Shown: positions 7,133 through 9,184 of the stretch, piece after piece
Layout: the number at the start of each line of letters is the position of its first letter
How positions within the stretch are numbered: the stretch's first letter is position 1
Source: JALWSI01 sp964569095 [NCBI: uncultured Aquificales bacterium]
GTDB taxonomy: Bacteria; Thermosulfidibacterota; Thermosulfidibacteria; Thermosulfidibacterales
Direction of reading: 5' to 3'
Assembly: GCA_964569095.1 (NCBI GenBank)
Contig: CAZMTB010000066.1
Coordinates: 1-9,184, forward strand
DNA length: 9,184 bases
The notes under the pieces: generated by a model
What the model was told of the DNA's origin: nothing
Database searches by the model: none
What the model saw: the letters and a program-made list of their open reading frames with translations, nothing else
Position numbers and translations under genes: made by a program

Positions 7133-8158
7133 ATGGGGCGTCAGGACTCCGCAATCCTCGTGGTCAAACTGTCGGCAATGGGAGACATCGTCCACGCCTT
7201 GCCAGCAGCACACAGGCTGAAAGAGCTGCTCCCCCACCACCGCATTCACTGGGTCGTAGCCTCTCGCTGGGCACCCTTGCTGCAGGGAGTAACCTGCGTC
7301 CACAAGGTGATCCCCCTAAGCAGGGGAATGCTTCCCTATTTGAAGACCCTGAGGTCCCTGAGAGGGTACCAGGCCGCAATAGACCTGCAAGGGCTCTTGA
7401 AGAGCGCCGTACTCACCGCAGGCTCCACCGCTCCCCTCAGGACTGGACTGGCCCCGCACCACGCCAGGGAACCCGTCGCCTCCCTACTCTACAACCAGAA
7501 GGTCTCCCCCACAAAGAGACACGTGGTGGAGCAACTGATAGAGGTTGTAGAGGAAGCGGCACGTGTACTGGGAAAGGCACCTGATACCACTCCGAACAAG
7601 CCTGTTTTTGGACTGCACCCCACCGAGGAGGAGATCAGGTGGAGCGAGAGCTGCCTATCAACCCTGGGAATATCCCCCCCATTCGCGGTCATCCTCCCGG
7701 GAACGGGCTGGAGAACCAAGACCTGGACCCCAGATAAGTTCGCTGTATTAGCCAATATGATTTCTAAAAAGCTATCCATGCCGTCCCTGGTGGTGTGGGG
7801 TCCGGGAGAAGAGCACCTGATTCCAGAAGGAGAGGGGGTGTTCGTGGCTCCCCCCACGGGACTGAGAGAGATGATCTCCCTCCTCAGCCGAGCAACAGTG
7901 GTGGTGGGAGGAGACACGGGACCACTTCACATTGCCGCGGCTCTGGGAGTGCCGGTGGTGGGACTTTACGGGCCCACCCTGCCCGAAAGAAACGGTCCCT
8001 ACTCGGAGAAGGCAGAGGTTGTGGTAAAACCATGTCCACACCGTGGGGAACACAAGAGGGAGTGCTCTGAACCATGCGTGGAGAGCATACCCCCCGACGA
8101 GGTATTCAAAGCGGTAGAGAGGCTACTCTCCCGGTATCAATCCCCAACCTCCCTGTAG
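7133..8158 (+). CDS. GT9 lipopolysaccharide heptosyltransferase (WaaC/RfaC type)
   Basis: The 341-residue GT-B enzyme of family 9 is predicted to transfer heptose from ADP-heptose to the LPS inner core at the cytoplasmic face of the inner membrane. The N-terminal VKLSAMGDIVHALPA (11-25) matches the WaaC/WaaF acceptor-site motif with the catalytic aspartate at D18. The donor side shows LPGTGWRTKTW (188-198, K196 in the phosphate-binding loop) and VVGGDTGPLHIAAALGVPVVG (from 257; D261). A cysteine set C301, C311 and C315 near the C-terminus follows the pattern common in GT9 enzymes. ATG 7133 is the first start after the tgt stop in the same frame; AAGGA lies 13 bases upstream, a long spacing. 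It sits 54 bases behind tgt, probably in the same transcript. WaaC resembles it best, but WaaF, WaaQ or a non-heptose GT9 cannot be excluded, so no symbol is given. Confidence 0.88.
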   Translation: MGRQDSAILVVKLSAMGDIVHALPAAHRLKELLPHHRIHWVVASRWAPLLQGVTCVHKVIPLSRGMLPYLKTLRSLRGYQAAIDLQGLLKSAVLTAGSTAPLRTGLAPHHAREPVASLLYNQKVSPTKRHVVEQLIEVVEEAARVLGKAPDTTPNKPVFGLHPTEEEIRWSESCLSTLGISPPFAVILPGTGWRTKTWTPDKFAVLANMISKKLSMPSLVVWGPGEEHLIPEGEGVFVAPPTGLREMISLLSRATVVVGGDTGPLHIAAALGVPVVGLYGPTLPERNGPYSEKAEVVVKPCPHRGEHKRECSEPCVESIPPDEVFKAVERLLSRYQSPTSL

Positions 8159-9117
8159 AGGGGTTTATCCTCCCGGTTATTCAGAAGCTCCAAGAACGCC
8201 TCTGCGGCATCGGGAGCGAACTGGGTCCCCAGGTTCTTCTCCACCTCAGATTTGGCCACCTCGAAGGGAAGCGCCTTTCTGTAGGGTCTTTGGGTTCTCA
8301 TGGCGTCAAAAGAGTCAACCACCGCAACTATTCTTGCGCTTACCGGTATCTCCTCACCTTTCAGCCCCTTGGGATAACCCCTACCATCCCAGCGCTCGTG
8401 GTGATAGAGAATAACGTCCAAGCAGGGCTTAAGTGACTTCAAGGGCTCGCATATCTCGTATCCCCTAACCGGGTGGCTCTTGATCACCTCGTACTCTTCG
8501 TCTGTAAGCTTTCCAGGCTTCAAGAGAATGGCGTCGGGAATGGCCAGCTTGCCTATGTCGTGAAGCATGGCTCCCCTCCGCAGGTTGTTTAGCTGTTCTA
8601 TGCTGAACCCCATTATCTCTCCCACCTTGATGGCTAGGGCAGACACCCTTTCCAGGTGGCTCTCCGTATAGGTGTCTTTCGCCTCTGCTATCCTCGACAT
8701 GGTGACCAGTATACTCTCTGCACGCTCCATGTCTTCCATGAGGTGGTAGAGCCGCATCAAAGCCGAGAACCGAGCAAGAAAAGAGTTCTTTTTGAACGGC
8801 TTGGTGAGAAAGTCGTTGGCGCCGGCGTTCAACGCCTTCTCCTCGTCCTGAGCAGAGGCAGTGAGCACCAGCACGGGAAGGGTAGAAAACTCTTGGGAGT
8901 TACGCACCTTCTCCAATACACCGAAACCGTCTAATTTGGGCATGCAGAGGTCGAGCACCACGAGGTGCGGTCTCTCTTGTTGTATCTTCTCCCAGGCCTC
9001 CTCTCCGTCGTAGGCTCTAACCACCTCGTATCCCTCCTTGAGGAGGATGTTCGACACCAGCTCCACCAACACCTCTTCGTCATCTGCCACCAGTATCTTG
9101 TCTCTCTCTTCTGCCAT
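8137..9117 (-). CDS. Response regulator with REC and HD-GYP domains, predicted c-di-GMP phosphodiesterase
   Basis: The 326-residue cytoplasmic protein has a receiver domain (about 5-122) with the acidic pair D12/D13, phospho-acceptor D56 (VVLDLCMPKLDG), T86 and K106 (TKPF). A linker helix (about 123-145) leads to an HD-GYP domain (about 140-312). There, H154 (SHLERVS), the HD pair H186/D187 (MLHDIGKL), H215 (SHP) and HHERWDGRGYPKG (239-251) supply the metal ligands and the GYP signature. All are intact, so phosphorylation-controlled hydrolysis of cyclic di-GMP is expected, as for RpfG-type proteins. No histidine kinase is adjacent, making it an orphan here. On the minus strand AAGGGAAG lies 4 bases before the ATG, supporting this start. 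It is convergent with the heptosyltransferase gene, and the two 3' ends overlap by 22 bp. Confidence 0.95.
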   Translation of the reverse strand: MAEERDKILVADDEEVLVELVSNILLKEGYEVVRAYDGEEAWEKIQQERPHLVVLDLCMPKLDGFGVLEKVRNSQEFSTLPVLVLTASAQDEEKALNAGANDFLTKPFKKNSFLARFSALMRLYHLMEDMERAESILVTMSRIAEAKDTYTESHLERVSALAIKVGEIMGFSIEQLNNLRRGAMLHDIGKLAIPDAILLKPGKLTDEEYEVIKSHPVRGYEICEPLKSLKPCLDVILYHHERWDGRGYPKGLKGEEIPVSARIVAVVDSFDAMRTQRPYRKALPFEVAKSEVEKNLGTQFAPDAAEAFLELLNNREDKPLYREVGD

Positions 9118-9176
9118 GGCTCTTCCCTTGCTCCCTTCCCTAATCCTCTCTCATAAAATGGGTAGAAGGAAAAATT
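9118..9176. promoter_or_regulatory. Short intergenic region upstream of the HD-GYP gene, likely divergent promoter
   Basis: Only 59 bases separate the HD-GYP start from the possible plus-strand start at 9177. It is the most AT-rich stretch near this end, with CATAAAAT at 9152-9159 on the plus strand and, just beyond it on the minus strand, CATAATTTTT reading from about 9179. Either could serve as a -10-like element, but no good -35 partner lies within the window. The HD-GYP Shine-Dalgarno sequence is at 9129-9122. Confidence 0.25.
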
Positions 9177-9184
9177 ATGCGAAA
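9177..9184 (+). CDS. Possible start of a divergent gene cut off at the window edge
   Basis: ATG 9177-9179 is preceded by AGAAGGA (9164-9170) with a 6-base spacer, a textbook ribosome binding site arrangement on the plus strand. Only two codons and part of a third are visible (M-R-...), so no product can be named. A second in-frame-possible ATG at 9158 lacks a ribosome site. Confidence 0.3.

Noticed and set aside
8146-8165. An imperfect stem (AACC with GGTT and inner pairs) at the convergent gene ends as a bidirectional terminator
   Set aside because: The stem has a wobble and a mismatch, and no T-run follows on either strand.

Overview
This window is about 9.2 kb of GC-rich DNA (roughly 55-58% by eye). 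It is densely coded and looks like the chromosome of a diderm (Gram-negative-type) bacterium. The diderm call rests on an LPS heptosyltransferase-type GT9 enzyme and a bifunctional class A penicillin-binding protein of the PBP1A type with an OB insert. Arginine is written mostly as AGG/AGA and isoleucine often as ATA, a bias common in thermophilic bacteria. The phylum cannot be fixed from this alone; Synergistota or a thermophilic Desulfobacterota-like lineage are guesses.

Layout from left to right: (1) the 3' end of an unidentified plus-strand gene (to 154). (2) A 405-bp stretch without an intact gene (155-559). On its minus strand is a short open segment resembling the inner part of a phosphonate/phosphate-type periplasmic binding protein, probably a decayed gene remnant. 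(3) A phosphate-uptake pair: a PhoU-like DUF47 protein (560-1231) and a PiT phosphate transporter (1261-2499). (4) A tightly packed run: PBP1A (2558-4852), the radical-SAM RNA methyltransferase RlmN (4857-5954), tRNA-guanine transglycosylase (5951-7078, overlapping rlmN by 4 bases) and a GT9 heptosyltransferase (7133-8158). (5) On the opposite strand, a REC + HD-GYP response regulator (9117-8137), whose 3' end overlaps the heptosyltransferase gene by 22 bp. (6) A 59-bp divergent intergenic region, then a possible plus-strand start codon cut off at the window edge.

DUF47 and PiT work together in low-affinity phosphate uptake. PBP1A and the GT9 enzyme serve the envelope (peptidoglycan and LPS core). 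RlmN and Tgt both modify RNA of the decoding apparatus, including the anticodon loop. The HD-GYP protein is a predicted c-di-GMP phosphodiesterase with its own promoter region.

Most of the window is ordinary housekeeping. I found no mobile element, CRISPR array, rRNA or tRNA, and no convincing new multi-gene system. The points most worth a second look are the binding-protein remnant beside the phosphate genes, the unusual motif set of the Tgt protein, and the pbp start codon sitting in the loop of a perfect 6-bp hairpin.
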